A stretch of DNA of 64,000 nt from Duganella rivi (lineage in GTDB: Bacteria > Pseudomonadota > Gammaproteobacteria > Burkholderiales > Burkholderiaceae_D), in contig NZ_WWCK01000005.1 of the NCBI RefSeq assembly GCF_009857435.1, positions 186,001 through 250,000 on the forward strand, in the 5' to 3' direction. Position 1 is the first letter of the stretch. Each line of letters starts with the position of its first letter. Made by a program: the position numbers and the translations under genes. The notes beneath the pieces are model-generated. The model made no database searches, was not told the DNA's origin, and worked only from the letters and a program-made list of their open reading frames with translations. Of this stretch, positions 54,907-64,000 are shown piece by piece.

Positions 54907-54942
54907 AAAGCGCTGTCCGGTCCGCCGGCAGCGCTTTTTTTT
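54907..54942 (+). terminator. Rho-independent terminator after the TPR gene
   Basis: AAAGCGCTG and CAGCGCTTT form a 9-bp stem, extended by a T-run of eight. Confidence 0.9.
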
Positions 54943-54961
54943 CGCTTTGAGGGTTTGCCCG

Positions 54962-54967
54962 TATAAT
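54962..54967 (+). promoter_or_regulatory. Possible -10 element for ribF
   Basis: TATAAT 31 bases before the ribF start, just after the upstream terminator. No clear -35 hexamer at the right distance, so it is tentative. Confidence 0.35.
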
Positions 54968-54998
54968 CCCTATTTGCGATAGTTTTCCCCAGATTCCC

Positions 54999-55955
54999 AT
55001 GAAGGTATTTCGAGGTCTTCCCAATGCAGCGGCGCGTGCGCCCTGCGCGCTCACGATCGGCAATTTTGACGGCGTCCACCTCGGCCATCAGGCCTTGCTG
55101 GCGCGCGTGCGCGCTGCCGCCGACCGCCTGGGCCTGGAAGCAGCCGTGATGACCTTCGAACCGCATCCACGCGAGTTCTTCGCCCAGAAATCGGGCGACC
55201 TGTCGAAAGCCCCGGCGCGCATCGCCAACTTGCGCGACAAGCTGCAATCGCTGTCCGACAATGGCATCGACCGCGTCATCGTCGAACACTTCTCCTCCTC
55301 CTTTGCCGCTTTAACGCCGCAGGAATTCACCGAGAAAGTGCTGGTCGAAGGCCTGCACGTAAAGTGGCTGATGGTGGGCGACGACTTCTGCTACGGCGCG
55401 CGCCGCGCCGGCAACGTGCAAATGCTGCTGGAAGCGGGCCAGAAATATGGCTTCCACGTCGAGACCCTGCCGACCGTAATGAACGGCAGCACCCGCATCT
55501 CCTCCTCCGCCGTGCGCGAAGCGCTGCACGCGGGCGACTTCCCGCATGCCGAAGCGCTGCTGGGCCACCCTTATGCCATCTCCGGCCACGTGATCCACGG
55601 CCAGAAATTGGGCCGCACGCTCGGCTTCCCTACCCTGAACCTGCGCGTGCCGCACCGCCCGGCGCTGTCGGGCATCTTCATCGTGCAGGTGCACGGTTTG
55701 AGCGAGCAACCGCTGCCGGCCGTCGCCAGCCTGGGCGTGCGCCCGACCGTGGAAGACAGCGGCCGCGTGCTGCTGGAAGTGCACATCTTCGACTTCGCGC
55801 AGAACTGCTACGGCAAGCAAGTGCGCGTTGAGTTCCTGCAAAAGATCCGCGATGAAGAAAAATACATCGACCTGCCGACGCTGACCGCCGCTATCGACAA
55901 CGACGCGACCATCGCCCGCGCCTTCTTTGCCAAGCGCGCCACCGACCGAATTTGA
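54999..55955 (+). CDS. ribF: Bifunctional riboflavin kinase / FAD synthetase
   Basis: Makes FMN from riboflavin and FAD from FMN. The N-terminal adenylyltransferase domain has LTIGNFDGVHLGHQALL (GxFDGxHxGH) and SSSAVREALHAGDF. The C-terminal riboflavin kinase domain has GRTLGFPTLNL and RPTVEDSGRVLLEVHIFDF. Length 318. It heads the ribF-ileS-lspA series found in many proteobacteria. Confidence 0.96.
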   Translation: MKVFRGLPNAAARAPCALTIGNFDGVHLGHQALLARVRAAADRLGLEAAVMTFEPHPREFFAQKSGDLSKAPARIANLRDKLQSLSDNGIDRVIVEHFSSSFAALTPQEFTEKVLVEGLHVKWLMVGDDFCYGARRAGNVQMLLEAGQKYGFHVETLPTVMNGSTRISSSAVREALHAGDFPHAEALLGHPYAISGHVIHGQKLGRTLGFPTLNLRVPHRPALSGIFIVQVHGLSEQPLPAVASLGVRPTVEDSGRVLLEVHIFDFAQNCYGKQVRVEFLQKIRDEEKYIDLPTLTAAIDNDATIARAFFAKRATDRI

Positions 55956-56019
55956 CCGCGCGATTTAGCTACGCGCGCCGGCTACACAAGACACCCGAAT
56001 AAATCACTGATCGAATACC

Positions 56020-58887
56020 ATGTCCGATAACAAAAACGCAAAAAAGCCTGAAAGCAAATACCCGGTCAATATGACCGAGACCCCGTTCCCGATGCGCGGC
56101 GATATGGCCAAGCGCGAGCCGAACTGGGTACAGCAATGGCAAACCAAGAAAATCTACGAGCGCGTGCGCAAGGCTGCCGCCGGCCGTCCTAAATTCATCC
56201 TGCACGACGGTCCTCCGTACGCCAACGGCGACATCCACATCGGCCACGCCGTCAACAAGATCCTGAAAGACATGGTGGTCAAGGCCCGCACCCTGGCCGG
56301 CTACGACGCGCCTTACGTACCGGGCTGGGATTGCCACGGCATGCCGATCGAGATCCAGATCGAAAAACAATACGGCAAGAACCTGCCGACCGCCGACGTG
56401 CTGAGCAAGGCCCGCGCCTACGCGCTGGAGCAGGTCGAGCGCCAGCGCAAGGACTTCATCCGCCTCGGCGTGCTGGGCGAATGGCAGAACCCTTACCTGA
56501 CCATGAACTACTCCAACGAGGCCGACGAACTGCGCGCCCTCGGCAAGCTGCTGGAAAAAGGCTACGTCTACCGCGGCCTGAAGCCGGTCAACTGGTGCTT
56601 CGACTGCCAGTCGGCACTGGCCGAAGCAGAGGTGGAGTACAAGGACAAACGCGATCCGGCCATCGACGTCGGCTTCAAGTTTGCCGACAGCGCCAAACTG
56701 GCGCAAATCTTCGGCCTCGACAAACTGCCGACCGATAACGGCTTCCTGGTGATCTGGACCACCACCCCGTGGACCATCCCATCGAATCAGGCGCTGAACG
56801 TGCACCCGGAAGTGATCTACTCGCTGGTGCAGACCGAGCGCGATGGCCAGCCATTGCTGCTGATCCTGGCGCAAGATCTGGTCGAATCCTGCCTGTCGCG
56901 CTACAAGCTGGAAGGCACCACCATCGGCACCTGCCACGGCGCGGCCTTTGACGGCGTGAGCTTCCGCCACCCGCTGCACGCGGCCGATCCATTCTACGAC
57001 CGCCTGTCGCCGGTCTACATGGCCGACTACGTGACCACCGACAGCGGCACCGGTATCGTGCACTCGGCGCCAGCCTACGGCCTGGACGACTTTATCTCGT
57101 GCCGCGCGCACGGCATGAAGGACGACAGCATCCTGACCCCGGTGATGGGCGATGGTAAGTACGCGTCGACCCTGCCGCTGTTCGGCGGCCAGACCATCTG
57201 GGAAGCGTCGAAACCAATCTGCAACGCGCTAAAAGAAGCCGGCGCCCTGTTCGAACTGAAGATGTTCGATCACAGCTACATGCACTGCTGGCGTCACAAG
57301 TCGCCGATCATCTACCGCGCCACCTCGCAGTGGTTCGCCGGCATGGACGTGCATCCGAAGGACGGCGGCCCGACGCTGCGCCAGACCGCGCTGCAAGGCA
57401 TCGAAGATACGCAGTTCTTCCCGGACTGGGGCAAGGCGCGCCTGCACGGCATGATCGCCAACCGTCCTGACTGGACGCTGTCGCGCCAGCGCCAGTGGGG
57501 CGTGCCGATGGCCTTCATCGTCCACAAGGAAACCGGCGCGCTGCACCCACGCACGCCTGAACTGCTGGAGCAAGTGGCGCAGCTGATCGAAAAGAGCGGC
57601 ATCGACGCGTGGCAGGCGCTGGATCTGAAAGACCTGATCGGCGACGAAGCGTCCATGTACATCAAGAACAAGGACACGCTGGACGTCTGGTTCGATTCCG
57701 GCACCACCCACCAGACCGTGCTGCGCGGCTCGCACAAAGAGCAATCGGCCTTCCCTGCCGACCTGTACCTGGAAGGCTCGGATCAGCACCGCGGCTGGTT
57801 CCACTCGTCGCTGCTGACGTCCTCGATGCTGAACGGCGCCGCGCCGTACAAGGCGCTGCTGACCCACGGCTTCGTGGTCGATGGCGAAGGCAAGAAGATG
57901 TCGAAGTCGATCGGCAACACCGTCGCGCCGCAAGACGTCTGGAACAAGCTGGGCGCCGACATGCTGCGCCTGTGGGTGGCTTCGACCGACTACACCGGCG
58001 AGCTGTCGATCTCCGACGAGATCCTCAAGCGCGTGACCGAATCGTATCGCCGCATCCGCAACACCCTGCGCTTCCTGCTGGCCAACCTGTCGGACTTCAA
58101 CTACGCCAAGGACGCCGTGCCGGTAGCCGAGCTGCTGGAGATCGACCGCTACGCCATCGCCAACATGGCGCAGCTGCAAAAGGAAATCGAAGCGCACTAC
58201 ATGCAGTACGAATTCCAGCCAGTGACCTCCAAGCTGCAGAACTACTGCTCGGAAGACCTGGGCGGCTTCTACCTCGACATCCTGAAGGATCGCCTGTACA
58301 CCACCGGCGTGACTTCGGTATCGCGCCGCTCGGCCCAGACCGCGCTGTACCACCTGACCCAAAGCCTGCTGCGCTTGATGGCGCCTGCGCTGTCCTTCAC
58401 CGCCGAAGAAGCATGGGAAATCTTCGCCGGCGCCGAAGGCTGGAAAGCCAGCGATGAAACCATCTTCACGCAAACCTGGTGGCAGCTGCCGGAACTGGCC
58501 GATGCCGATGCCCTGCTGGCCAAGTACAACGCCATTCGCACCGTGCGTACCGACGTGACCAAGCAGCTGGAAGACCTGCGCACTTCGGGCGCGATCGGCT
58601 CGTCGCTGCAAGCGGAATTGAGCATCAAGGCTGCGGGCGACAAGTTCAAGGTATTGGCAAGCCTGGAAGATGATTTGAAGTTCATCTTCATCACCTCGCT
58701 GGCATCGGTCACCGAAGTGGCTTCGGAAGCGGAAGAAGCGGTCAGCGTGGCAGCATCGAAAGCCGAGAAATGCGAGCGCTGCTGGCACTACCGCGCCGAC
58801 GTTGGCGCGCACGCGGATCACCCTACCCTGTGCGGCCGCTGCCACAGCAACCTGTTTGGTGCGGGCGAAAAACGCAAGTTCGCTTAA
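56020..58887 (+). CDS. ileS: Isoleucyl-tRNA synthetase
   Basis: Charges tRNA-Ile and edits misactivated valine, 955 residues. The class I signatures are HIGH ([19 protein letters not shown], ~residue 75) and KMSKS ([12 protein letters not shown], ~residue 628). The editing domain includes [19 protein letters not shown]-terminal zinc finger is visible (EKCERCWHY...LCGRCHSNL). The start at 56020 ([28 protein letters not shown]) is the normal N-terminus. Confidence 0.98.
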   Translation: MSDNKNAKKPESKYPVNMTETPFPMRGDMAKREPNWVQQWQTKKIYERVRKAAAGRPKFILHDGPPYANGDIHIGHAVNKILKDMVVKARTLAGYDAPYVPGWDCHGMPIEIQIEKQYGKNLPTADVLSKARAYALEQVERQRKDFIRLGVLGEWQNPYLTMNYSNEADELRALGKLLEKGYVYRGLKPVNWCFDCQSALAEAEVEYKDKRDPAIDVGFKFADSAKLAQIFGLDKLPTDNGFLVIWTTTPWTIPSNQALNVHPEVIYSLVQTERDGQPLLLILAQDLVESCLSRYKLEGTTIGTCHGAAFDGVSFRHPLHAADPFYDRLSPVYMADYVTTDSGTGIVHSAPAYGLDDFISCRAHGMKDDSILTPVMGDGKYASTLPLFGGQTIWEASKPICNALKEAGALFELKMFDHSYMHCWRHKSPIIYRATSQWFAGMDVHPKDGGPTLRQTALQGIEDTQFFPDWGKARLHGMIANRPDWTLSRQRQWGVPMAFIVHKETGALHPRTPELLEQVAQLIEKSGIDAWQALDLKDLIGDEASMYIKNKDTLDVWFDSGTTHQTVLRGSHKEQSAFPADLYLEGSDQHRGWFHSSLLTSSMLNGAAPYKALLTHGFVVDGEGKKMSKSIGNTVAPQDVWNKLGADMLRLWVASTDYTGELSISDEILKRVTESYRRIRNTLRFLLANLSDFNYAKDAVPVAELLEIDRYAIANMAQLQKEIEAHYMQYEFQPVTSKLQNYCSEDLGGFYLDILKDRLYTTGVTSVSRRSAQTALYHLTQSLLRLMAPALSFTAEEAWEIFAGAEGWKASDETIFTQTWWQLPELADADALLAKYNAIRTVRTDVTKQLEDLRTSGAIGSSLQAELSIKAAGDKFKVLASLEDDLKFIFITSLASVTEVASEAEEAVSVAASKAEKCERCWHYRADVGAHADHPTLCGRCHSNLFGAGEKRKFA

Positions 58888-58896
58888 CATATCGCC

Positions 58897-58918
58897 GGCG
58901 CTCCCACGTGGGAGCGCC
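58897..58918. repeat. Perfect palindrome between ileS and lspA
   Basis: A 22-bp perfect palindrome beginning GGCGCTCCCAC with the centre at CACGTG. It lacks a T-run, so it is probably a REP-like hairpin or mRNA-stability element rather than a terminator. Confidence 0.8.
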
Positions 58919-58945
58919 TACGCTGACGTATTGAACCACTAATTC

Positions 58946-59449
58946 ATGGCCACCAAAAAAATCTTCCCAACCAAATCGTCTGCCAGCCTGACGCCATGGC
59001 TGTGCATCGCAGCGCTCGTGATCCTGATCGACCAGCTGACCAAGATCACCATCACCAAGACCTTCCAGCTGCACGAAGAAAAATTCGTCACCTCGTTCTT
59101 TAACCTGGTGCTGGCCTATAACAAGGGCGCGGCGTTTAGCTTCCTCAGTAACAGCGGCGGTTGGCAGCGTTACTTCTTCACCGCCATCGGCATCGGCGCG
59201 GCCATCTTCATCGTCTACCTGCTGAAGAAGCACGCCGGCCAGCGCATGTTCTCGTGGGCGCTGTCGCTGATACTCGGCGGCGCGGTCGGCAATGTGATCG
59301 ACCGCCTGCTGTACGGCCACGTGGTCGACTTCCTCGATTTCCACTGGGCCGGCATCGGCCACTTCCCGGCGTTTAACGTCGCCGATTCGGCGATCTGCGT
59401 GGGCGCCGGCCTGTTCATCCTGGACGAACTGCGCCGCGTGAACAAATAA
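58946..59449 (+). CDS. lspA: Lipoprotein signal peptidase LspA
   Basis: Inner-membrane aspartyl protease removing lipoprotein signal peptides, 167 residues, four membrane helices. Catalytic Asp residues are in [24 protein letters not shown] and [13 protein letters not shown]. The [10 protein letters not shown] motif is also present. It would serve the lipoproteins encoded here, such as FlgH and the protein at 61163. Confidence 0.97.
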   Translation: MATKKIFPTKSSASLTPWLCIAALVILIDQLTKITITKTFQLHEEKFVTSFFNLVLAYNKGAAFSFLSNSGGWQRYFFTAIGIGAAIFIVYLLKKHAGQRMFSWALSLILGGAVGNVIDRLLYGHVVDFLDFHWAGIGHFPAFNVADSAICVGAGLFILDELRRVNK

Positions 59450-59461
59450 CGGAGCTGCATC

Positions 59462-60688
59462 ATGATGGAACTGACTGGTAAAAAAATCGTCCTCGGCTTG
59501 TCCGGCGGCGTGGCTTGCTACAAGGCTGCGGAACTGTGCCGCGCCTTTACCAAGGCCGGCGCTTCGGTGCAGGTAGTGATGACCGAAGCGGCCACCCACT
59601 TCATCACCGCCGTCACCATGCAGGCGCTGTCGGGCCGCCCGGTGTTCACCGACCAGTGGGATCCGCGCGTCAACAACAACATGGCCCACATCGACGTCAC
59701 GCGCGATGCGGACGCCGTCATCATCGCGCCCTGCTCGGCGGACTTCATCCGCAAGCTGGCGCATGGCGCGTGCGACGACCTGCTGTCGACCATGTGCGTG
59801 GCGCGTCCGCGCCACGTGCCGCTGCTGATCGCGCCAGCCATGAACGTGGAGATGTGGCAGAACCCAGCCACCCAGCGCAACGTGCAGCAGCTGAAGGACG
59901 ACGGCGTGGTGCTGTTCGGCCCTGCGGCCGGCGACCAGGCTTGCGGCGAAGTCGGTTTCGGCCGCATGCTGGAGCCGGAGCAGCTGCTGGAGGAAGTCAT
60001 CGCTGCATTCCAGCCGAAAGTCTTGGCCGGCAAGCGCATCATGATTACCGCCGGCCCGACCTTCGAGCCGATCGATCCGGTACGCGGCATCACCAATCTG
60101 TCCTCGGGCAAAATGGGCTACGCCGTGGCGCGCGCCGCGCGTGAAGCGGGCGCCGAAGTGGTGCTGGTCTCCGGCCCCGTGGCGCTGCCTACGCCGTTTG
60201 GCGTACAGCGCATCAACGTGCAAAGCGCGCAGCAGATGTTCGATGCAGTGATGAGCAATGTCGATCACCAGCACATCTTCATCGCCGTGGCGGCGGTGGC
60301 CGACTGGCGCATCGCCAACGCCAGCGACCAGAAACTGAAGAAGAATCCAAACGGCACCGCGCCGGACCTGAAGTTCGAGCAGAACCCGGACATCCTCGCC
60401 ACCGTGGCAGCCCGCACCAACCTGGCCGGTCACCCTTACTGCGTGGGCTTTGCCGCTGAATCGGAAAATCTGGTGCAGTTCGGCGCCGATAAGCGCGAGA
60501 AAAAAGGCATCCCTCTGCTAGTAGGGAATATCGGCCACCACACCTTCGGCCAGGACGACAACACCATCATCCTGTTCGACGAAAACGGCCACACGATTCT
60601 GCCGCGCGCCGACAAACTGACGCTGGCGCGCCAATTGATTTCCGAGATCTCGAAGCGGATCTCCCAACATTCCTTGTTTGCTAAATAA
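59462..60688 (+). CDS. coaBC: Bifunctional phosphopantothenoylcysteine synthetase/decarboxylase
   Basis: Two successive steps of coenzyme A synthesis, 408 residues. The flavin-dependent decarboxylase (CoaC) half has LGLSGGVACYKAAEL, PAMNVEMWQNPATQRN and the active-site cysteine in QACGEVGFGRML. The synthetase (CoaB) half has ITAGPTFEPIDPVRGITNLSSGKMGYAVARAA and AAVADWRIANAS. It follows lspA by 12 bases, and dut follows at once. Confidence 0.97.
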   Translation: MMELTGKKIVLGLSGGVACYKAAELCRAFTKAGASVQVVMTEAATHFITAVTMQALSGRPVFTDQWDPRVNNNMAHIDVTRDADAVIIAPCSADFIRKLAHGACDDLLSTMCVARPRHVPLLIAPAMNVEMWQNPATQRNVQQLKDDGVVLFGPAAGDQACGEVGFGRMLEPEQLLEEVIAAFQPKVLAGKRIMITAGPTFEPIDPVRGITNLSSGKMGYAVARAAREAGAEVVLVSGPVALPTPFGVQRINVQSAQQMFDAVMSNVDHQHIFIAVAAVADWRIANASDQKLKKNPNGTAPDLKFEQNPDILATVAARTNLAGHPYCVGFAAESENLVQFGADKREKKGIPLLVGNIGHHTFGQDDNTIILFDENGHTILPRADKLTLARQLISEISKRISQHSLFAK

Positions 60689-61138
60689 ATGAAAAACGTT
60701 GACGTTAAAATCTTAGACCCGCGCATGAAAGACCAGTTGCCGGCGTACGCTACGCCGGGCTCCGCTGGCCTGGATCTGCGCGCCTGCATCGACGCGCCGA
60801 TGGTGATCGAAGCCGGCCAGACCGTACTGATTCCAACCGGCCTGGCGATCCACGTGGGCGATCCCGGCTACGCCGCCATGATCCTGCCGCGCAGCGGCAT
60901 GGGCCATAAAAACGGCATTGTGCTGGGCAATCTGGTAGGCTTGATCGACTCTGACTATCAGGGTCAGTTGATGATCTCGACCTGGAACCGCGGCCACAGC
61001 GCTTTCACGCTGAATCCGATGGAGCGCCTGGCGCAGTTGATCATCGTGCCGGTACTGCAAGTCGGCTTTAACGTGGTTGAAGAATTCGACACCAGCGAAC
61101 GCGGTGTCGGCGGTTTCGGCAGCACGGGCAAACACTAA
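60689..61138 (+). CDS. dut: dUTP diphosphatase
   Basis: Homotrimeric dUTPase of 149 residues that removes dUTP and supplies dUMP. Conserved motifs are [65 protein letters not shown] and [11 protein letters not shown]. It starts directly after the coaBC stop codon, as in many gamma- and betaproteobacteria. Confidence 0.98.
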   Translation: MKNVDVKILDPRMKDQLPAYATPGSAGLDLRACIDAPMVIEAGQTVLIPTGLAIHVGDPGYAAMILPRSGMGHKNGIVLGNLVGLIDSDYQGQLMISTWNRGHSAFTLNPMERLAQLIIVPVLQVGFNVVEEFDTSERGVGGFGSTGKH

Positions 61139-61162
61139 CAAGAATGGAGACGGAGCACAGGG

Positions 61163-62260
61163 ATGAACAAGACAAATAAATTTGGCGCATTATCCCGATT
61201 GTCCCTCGTCGCGGCGAGCGCCCTGCTCTCCGCTTGCTCCTCCTTCCAGTCCAAGCCGGCCGCGCCGGAAACGCCGCCTGCTGTCGTCAGCAGCGTGACC
61301 GAAGCGCCGCCGGTGGTCACCGCCAAGATGAGCGCCGCGCGCGCGCAATTGAGCCAGATGGTGGCCTTGCAGGATCGCCTGTACCGCATCGCCGGCCCAC
61401 TGCTGATCAATAACGCGGATCTATGCCGCACGCAGGCCCGCAGCCTGCTCGGCTTCACCGCCAAAAACAAATACTCCTACACCGGCGAATTCGTCGACGC
61501 CGCGCAAGCGGTGCTGAACTACGGCGACCGCCTTGAAGTCGCCAGCGTGTTGTCCGGCAGCGGCGCCGCGCGCGCCGGCCTGCGCAAGGGCGACGCGCTG
61601 ATCGCCGCCAACGGCAAAGTGCTGCCGGTCGGGCCCAACGCTGAATCGCTGGCAGCTGCCATTCTCGGCCCGCTGGCCAGCAGCAGCCAATCGCTCGACC
61701 TGACCGTGGCGCGCGGCGGCAGCAACCAGCAGCTCAAGGTGCCGATTACGCGCGCTTGCGCCTTCAAGATCGACATCGGCAACTCGGACAATATCAACGC
61801 CTACTCCGACGGCCAGCGCGTGATGATCACGCGCGGCATGGTCAACTTCGCGCAGAGCGACGAAGCTATCGCTTATGTGCTGGCCAAGGACATCGCCCAC
61901 AATGTGCTGGGCCACGCGGCCATCACCAAGCAGGCATACACGGTCGGCAGCATCATCGACAACCTGGTGGCGGTGCGCCCCGACCTGTCGATGCTGATCG
62001 GGACTTCCGGCGTGAAGCCTATGCCGCAGGACCTGGACGGCGCCGCCGACCACCTGTCGCTGTACATGGTGGCGCGCGCCGGCTACAGCGTGGAAGGTGC
62101 GCGCGCGTTTTGGCAGCGCCTCGCTGCGCAGTACCCGGCCACGGTGCTGAACGGCTATGTCGCTGTTCACCCGGCCACCGCGTATCGCATGGGCGTGATC
62201 GACAAGACCGTCGCCGAAATCCGCAGCAAGCAAGCGGGCAAGCGTCCGCTGGTTCCTTAA
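61163..62260 (+). CDS. Lipoprotein with PDZ and degenerate M48 peptidase domain
   Basis: A 365-residue predicted lipoprotein; the lipobox LSAC puts the lipidated cysteine at residue 25. Residues ~120-195 look like a PDZ domain (LEVASVLSGSGAARAGLRKGDALIAANGK). The C-terminal part is M48-like, but the zinc site HExxH is KDIAH (242-246) and the EAD motif that supplies the third ligand is AAD (294-296). It is therefore probably not a working metalloprotease. It may act as a chaperone or binding protein in the envelope. It follows dut by 24 bases. Confidence 0.75.
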   Translation: MNKTNKFGALSRLSLVAASALLSACSSFQSKPAAPETPPAVVSSVTEAPPVVTAKMSAARAQLSQMVALQDRLYRIAGPLLINNADLCRTQARSLLGFTAKNKYSYTGEFVDAAQAVLNYGDRLEVASVLSGSGAARAGLRKGDALIAANGKVLPVGPNAESLAAAILGPLASSSQSLDLTVARGGSNQQLKVPITRACAFKIDIGNSDNINAYSDGQRVMITRGMVNFAQSDEAIAYVLAKDIAHNVLGHAAITKQAYTVGSIIDNLVAVRPDLSMLIGTSGVKPMPQDLDGAADHLSLYMVARAGYSVEGARAFWQRLAAQYPATVLNGYVAVHPATAYRMGVIDKTVAEIRSKQAGKRPLVP

Positions 62261-62276
62261 CCACTGAGGGAGCGCC

Positions 62277-62672
62277 ATGAACAAGTCCGGCCTGATCGCA
62301 ATCACCTTGATGTTGGCGGCCGGCTGGGCGCAGGCAGCGCAGTGGATGAAGGTGGGCAGCAGCAGCGGCAACGTCTTCTACATCGACAAAGCCAGCGTGA
62401 TCAAGACCGACAAGACGCGCAAGGTCTGGTCGATGCAAAGCTATGCGCGTCCGCAGAAAACGCCGGAAGGCAAGCTGTATCGCTCGGTGAAAATGCTGCA
62501 CATTTATGCGTGCGAGGAGCACACCACTACCCTGCTGGCACAGGTCTACTACCCGGAAGCGATGGGCAAGGGCGAGCCGGTGGAGAACTATAAATTCGAG
62601 AAATTCAACCCGGAAGACATCGTGCCGGACAGCGCGTTTGATAGCGCGCTGGAAGCGGCCTGCAAGATTTAA
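62277..62672 (+). CDS. Surface-adhesin E-like small exported protein
   Basis: 131-residue protein with a Sec signal peptide (residues 1-20, ending AQA). The mature part WMKVGSSSGNVFYIDKASVIKTDKTRKVWSMQSYARPQ and YACEEHTTTLLAQVYYPE resembles the small adhesin-E-like beta domains found in many proteobacteria; the actual function is unknown. It starts 16 bases after the M48-like gene. Confidence 0.72.
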   Translation: MNKSGLIAITLMLAAGWAQAAQWMKVGSSSGNVFYIDKASVIKTDKTRKVWSMQSYARPQKTPEGKLYRSVKMLHIYACEEHTTTLLAQVYYPEAMGKGEPVENYKFEKFNPEDIVPDSAFDSALEAACKI

Positions 62673-62797
62673 CTAGGGAAGTTGGGGAAGAAGGTCGCCA
62701 TCACCCACGTCAGGCCGACACACACCAGCACCGCGCAAATCAGCACGATCAACAGGCGGCCGAACTTTGGCGAACCGTCGTCTTCCTTCTGTGGCAT
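62669..62797 (-). CDS. Predicted 42-residue single-span membrane protein
   Basis: A short frame on the minus strand, read directly from the DNA: MPQKEDDGSPKFGRLLIVLI then CAVLVCVGLTWVMATFFPNFPS. A polar N-terminus is followed by a ~23-residue hydrophobic helix. The ATG at 62797 has AGGGGA 6 bases upstream. The stop overlaps the end of the adhesin-like gene by 4 bases, tail to tail, and the start lies 45 bp before the divergent XdhC gene. The function is unknown; it is not a recognised toxin family. Confidence 0.68.
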   Translation of the reverse strand: MPQKEDDGSPKFGRLLIVLICAVLVCVGLTWVMATFFPNFPS

Positions 62798-62841
62798 GTC
62801 AGTCCCCTGCAAAATTAGCATCGGCGTAGTATATTCCATTC

Positions 62842-63864
62842 ATGGACTCTATCGACCTCGAAGTATTGAAAACCAGCGCCGCATGGATTGCGTCCGGGCG
62901 CCGCTGTGAACTGATCACTGTCATCAAGACGTGGGGCTCCAGCCCGCGCCCGATCGGCGCCACGCTGGCCATCTGCGAAGACGGCACGGTGATCGGCTCC
63001 GTCTCGGGCGGCTGCATCGAGGATGACTTGATTGCGCGCGTGCGCAACGAGGGCATCAGCCGCACTATCCCGGAAATCGTCAGCTACGGCATCACTGCCG
63101 ATGAGGCGCATCGTTTCGGCCTGCCGTGCGGCGGCACCATTGAATTGTCGATTGAGCCGCTGTCGGAACGCAGCCGCATCGCCGAGCTGCTGGAGCGGCT
63201 GGAGCGCCATGAGCTGGTGCAGCGCCGCCTAGACCTGCATAGCGGCGAGGTGGAGCTCTCCAAGGCCGCGCCGGGCGCACAGCTGCAAGTCAGCGAGCAG
63301 GCCATGGTGACCATCCACGGCCCGCGTTGGCGCTTGCTGATTATTGGCGCAGGCCAGTTGTCGCGCCTCCTCGCGCAGATTGCGCTGGCCATGGACTACA
63401 GCGTGATCGTGTGCGATCCGCGCGAAGAATACCGCGCCGGCTGGCACGTCGATGGCGTACAGCTGGTGCACGAAATGCCGGACGACGTGGTGATCGATAT
63501 GAAGCTGGATCGCCGCAGCGCCGTGGTGGCGCTCACGCACGATCCCAAGCTTGACGACCTGGCGCTGATGGAGGCCTTGAAGTCGGACGCCTTCTACGTC
63601 GGCGCCATTGGCTCGCGCCTGAACAACAGCAAGCGCCGCGAGCGACTGCTTGAATTCGACTTGACGCCTGAGCAGCTGGCGCGCCTTCACGGGCCGATAG
63701 GCCTGTACATCGGCAGCAAGACGCCGTCCGAAATCGCCATCTCCATCCTGGCCGAGATGACAGCGATTAAAAACGGCGTGCCGACTGAGATGATCGTGCC
63801 GCACGCCGCCGCGCCGACCAAGCCGGGAGACGCCGCCTGCATCGTCGAGATTGGCGCGATCTGA
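62842..63864 (+). CDS. XdhC family protein
   Basis: 340-residue homolog of XdhC/CoxI, which binds molybdenum cofactor and helps insert it, in sulfurated form, into xanthine dehydrogenase. The N-terminal domain has KTWGSSPRPIGATLAICEDGTVIGSVSGGCIEDDL; the C-terminal Rossmann-like domain has LLIIGAGQLSRLLAQIA and DAFYVGAIGSRLNN. No xanthine dehydrogenase genes are in the window. It is functionally related to the Moco genes at 31203-34222. Confidence 0.9.
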   Translation: MDSIDLEVLKTSAAWIASGRRCELITVIKTWGSSPRPIGATLAICEDGTVIGSVSGGCIEDDLIARVRNEGISRTIPEIVSYGITADEAHRFGLPCGGTIELSIEPLSERSRIAELLERLERHELVQRRLDLHSGEVELSKAAPGAQLQVSEQAMVTIHGPRWRLLIIGAGQLSRLLAQIALAMDYSVIVCDPREEYRAGWHVDGVQLVHEMPDDVVIDMKLDRRSAVVALTHDPKLDDLALMEALKSDAFYVGAIGSRLNNSKRRERLLEFDLTPEQLARLHGPIGLYIGSKTPSEIAISILAEMTAIKNGVPTEMIVPHAAAPTKPGDAACIVEIGAI

Positions 63865-63942
63865 CAATTCTATGGCAAGAATCGGCTGGCGCGTTACCGT
63901 CGCGCCGGCGGACAATAGCGACTTCACACCACGGGAATCCGC

Positions 63943-64000
63943 ATGAGCACCACCAACCTCCTCCGCCTAATCCTGCTGGCCGCTATCTGGGGCGGCTCCT
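63943..64000 (+). CDS. Start of an EamA/DMT-family transporter (3' cut by window)
   Basis: Nineteen codons are visible: MSTTNLLRLILLAAIWGGS. The hydrophobic first helix with the WGGS motif is typical of EamA-domain drug/metabolite exporters. The rest lies beyond the window. Confidence 0.55.
   Translation, partial: MSTTNLLRLILLAAIWGGS

Noticed and set aside
54943..54998. FMN riboswitch before ribF
   Set aside because: The gap is only about 56 bp after the terminator, too short for the conserved structure.

Overview
The window is a GC-rich chromosomal segment of a betaproteobacterium. It is most likely a member of the Oxalobacteraceae (Duganella/Massilia/Janthinobacterium type). The basis is the flagellar gene order with a motCD-type stator pair, a CqsA/LqsA-like autoinducer synthase next to its own kinase and response regulator, and the sequence style of RNase E and FlhG. 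Species cannot be assigned without a search.

Layout. (1) 1-1280: the 3' end of a large repeat-rich, Ca-binding, probably secreted protein. (2) 1350-22173: a flagellar locus. flgBCDEFGHIJ and flgKL run on the minus strand. flgA and flgM-flgN run divergently on the plus strand. flhB-flhA, flhF-flhG-fliA and motC-motD run on the minus strand. Two near-identical sigma-28 boxes sit before flgM and flgK, so this locus carries both the late sigma factor and two of its targets. A dead Rpn-type nuclease fragment separates flhA from flhF. (3) 22261-27303: a minus-strand housekeeping block with a fumarylacetoacetate hydrolase-family enzyme, two pseudouridine synthases, an S49 peptidase, a Rieske protein and a HAD phosphatase. 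(4) 27304-31148: a long structured leader and rne. (5) 31203-34222: moaA and an in-frame MobA-MoeA fusion (molybdenum cofactor). (6) 34197-37829: an MFS transporter with its DeoR-type regulator, then rmuC and a truncated hemoglobin.

(7) 37845-41531: an alpha-hydroxyketone-type quorum-sensing module. The autoinducer synthase is divergent from its sensor kinase and response regulator. The 174-bp gap between them holds two perfect FNR-type boxes (TTGAT-N4-ATCAA). The synthase is followed closely by the truncated hemoglobin gene, which suggests a link between cell-density signalling and oxygen or nitric oxide; this is the most interesting feature of the window. (8) 41528-45207: an FtsX-family permease and an adenine deaminase-type enzyme. 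(9) 45650-50496: prkA-yeaH-spoVR, the conserved stress/stationary-phase kinase cluster, with a mobile-type inverted repeat inside it. (10) 51016-54887: tonB-exbB-exbD-exbD and a TPR protein, an energised outer-membrane uptake module. (11) 54999-61138: ribF-ileS-lspA-coaBC-dut. (12) 61163-64000: a lipoprotein with a degenerate M48 peptidase site, an adhesin-E-like protein, a 42-residue membrane protein on the opposite strand, an XdhC-family protein and the start of an EamA transporter.

No tRNA, rRNA, CRISPR array, complete insertion sequence or prophage was recognised. Product names come from reading motifs and family resemblance; no database search was run.
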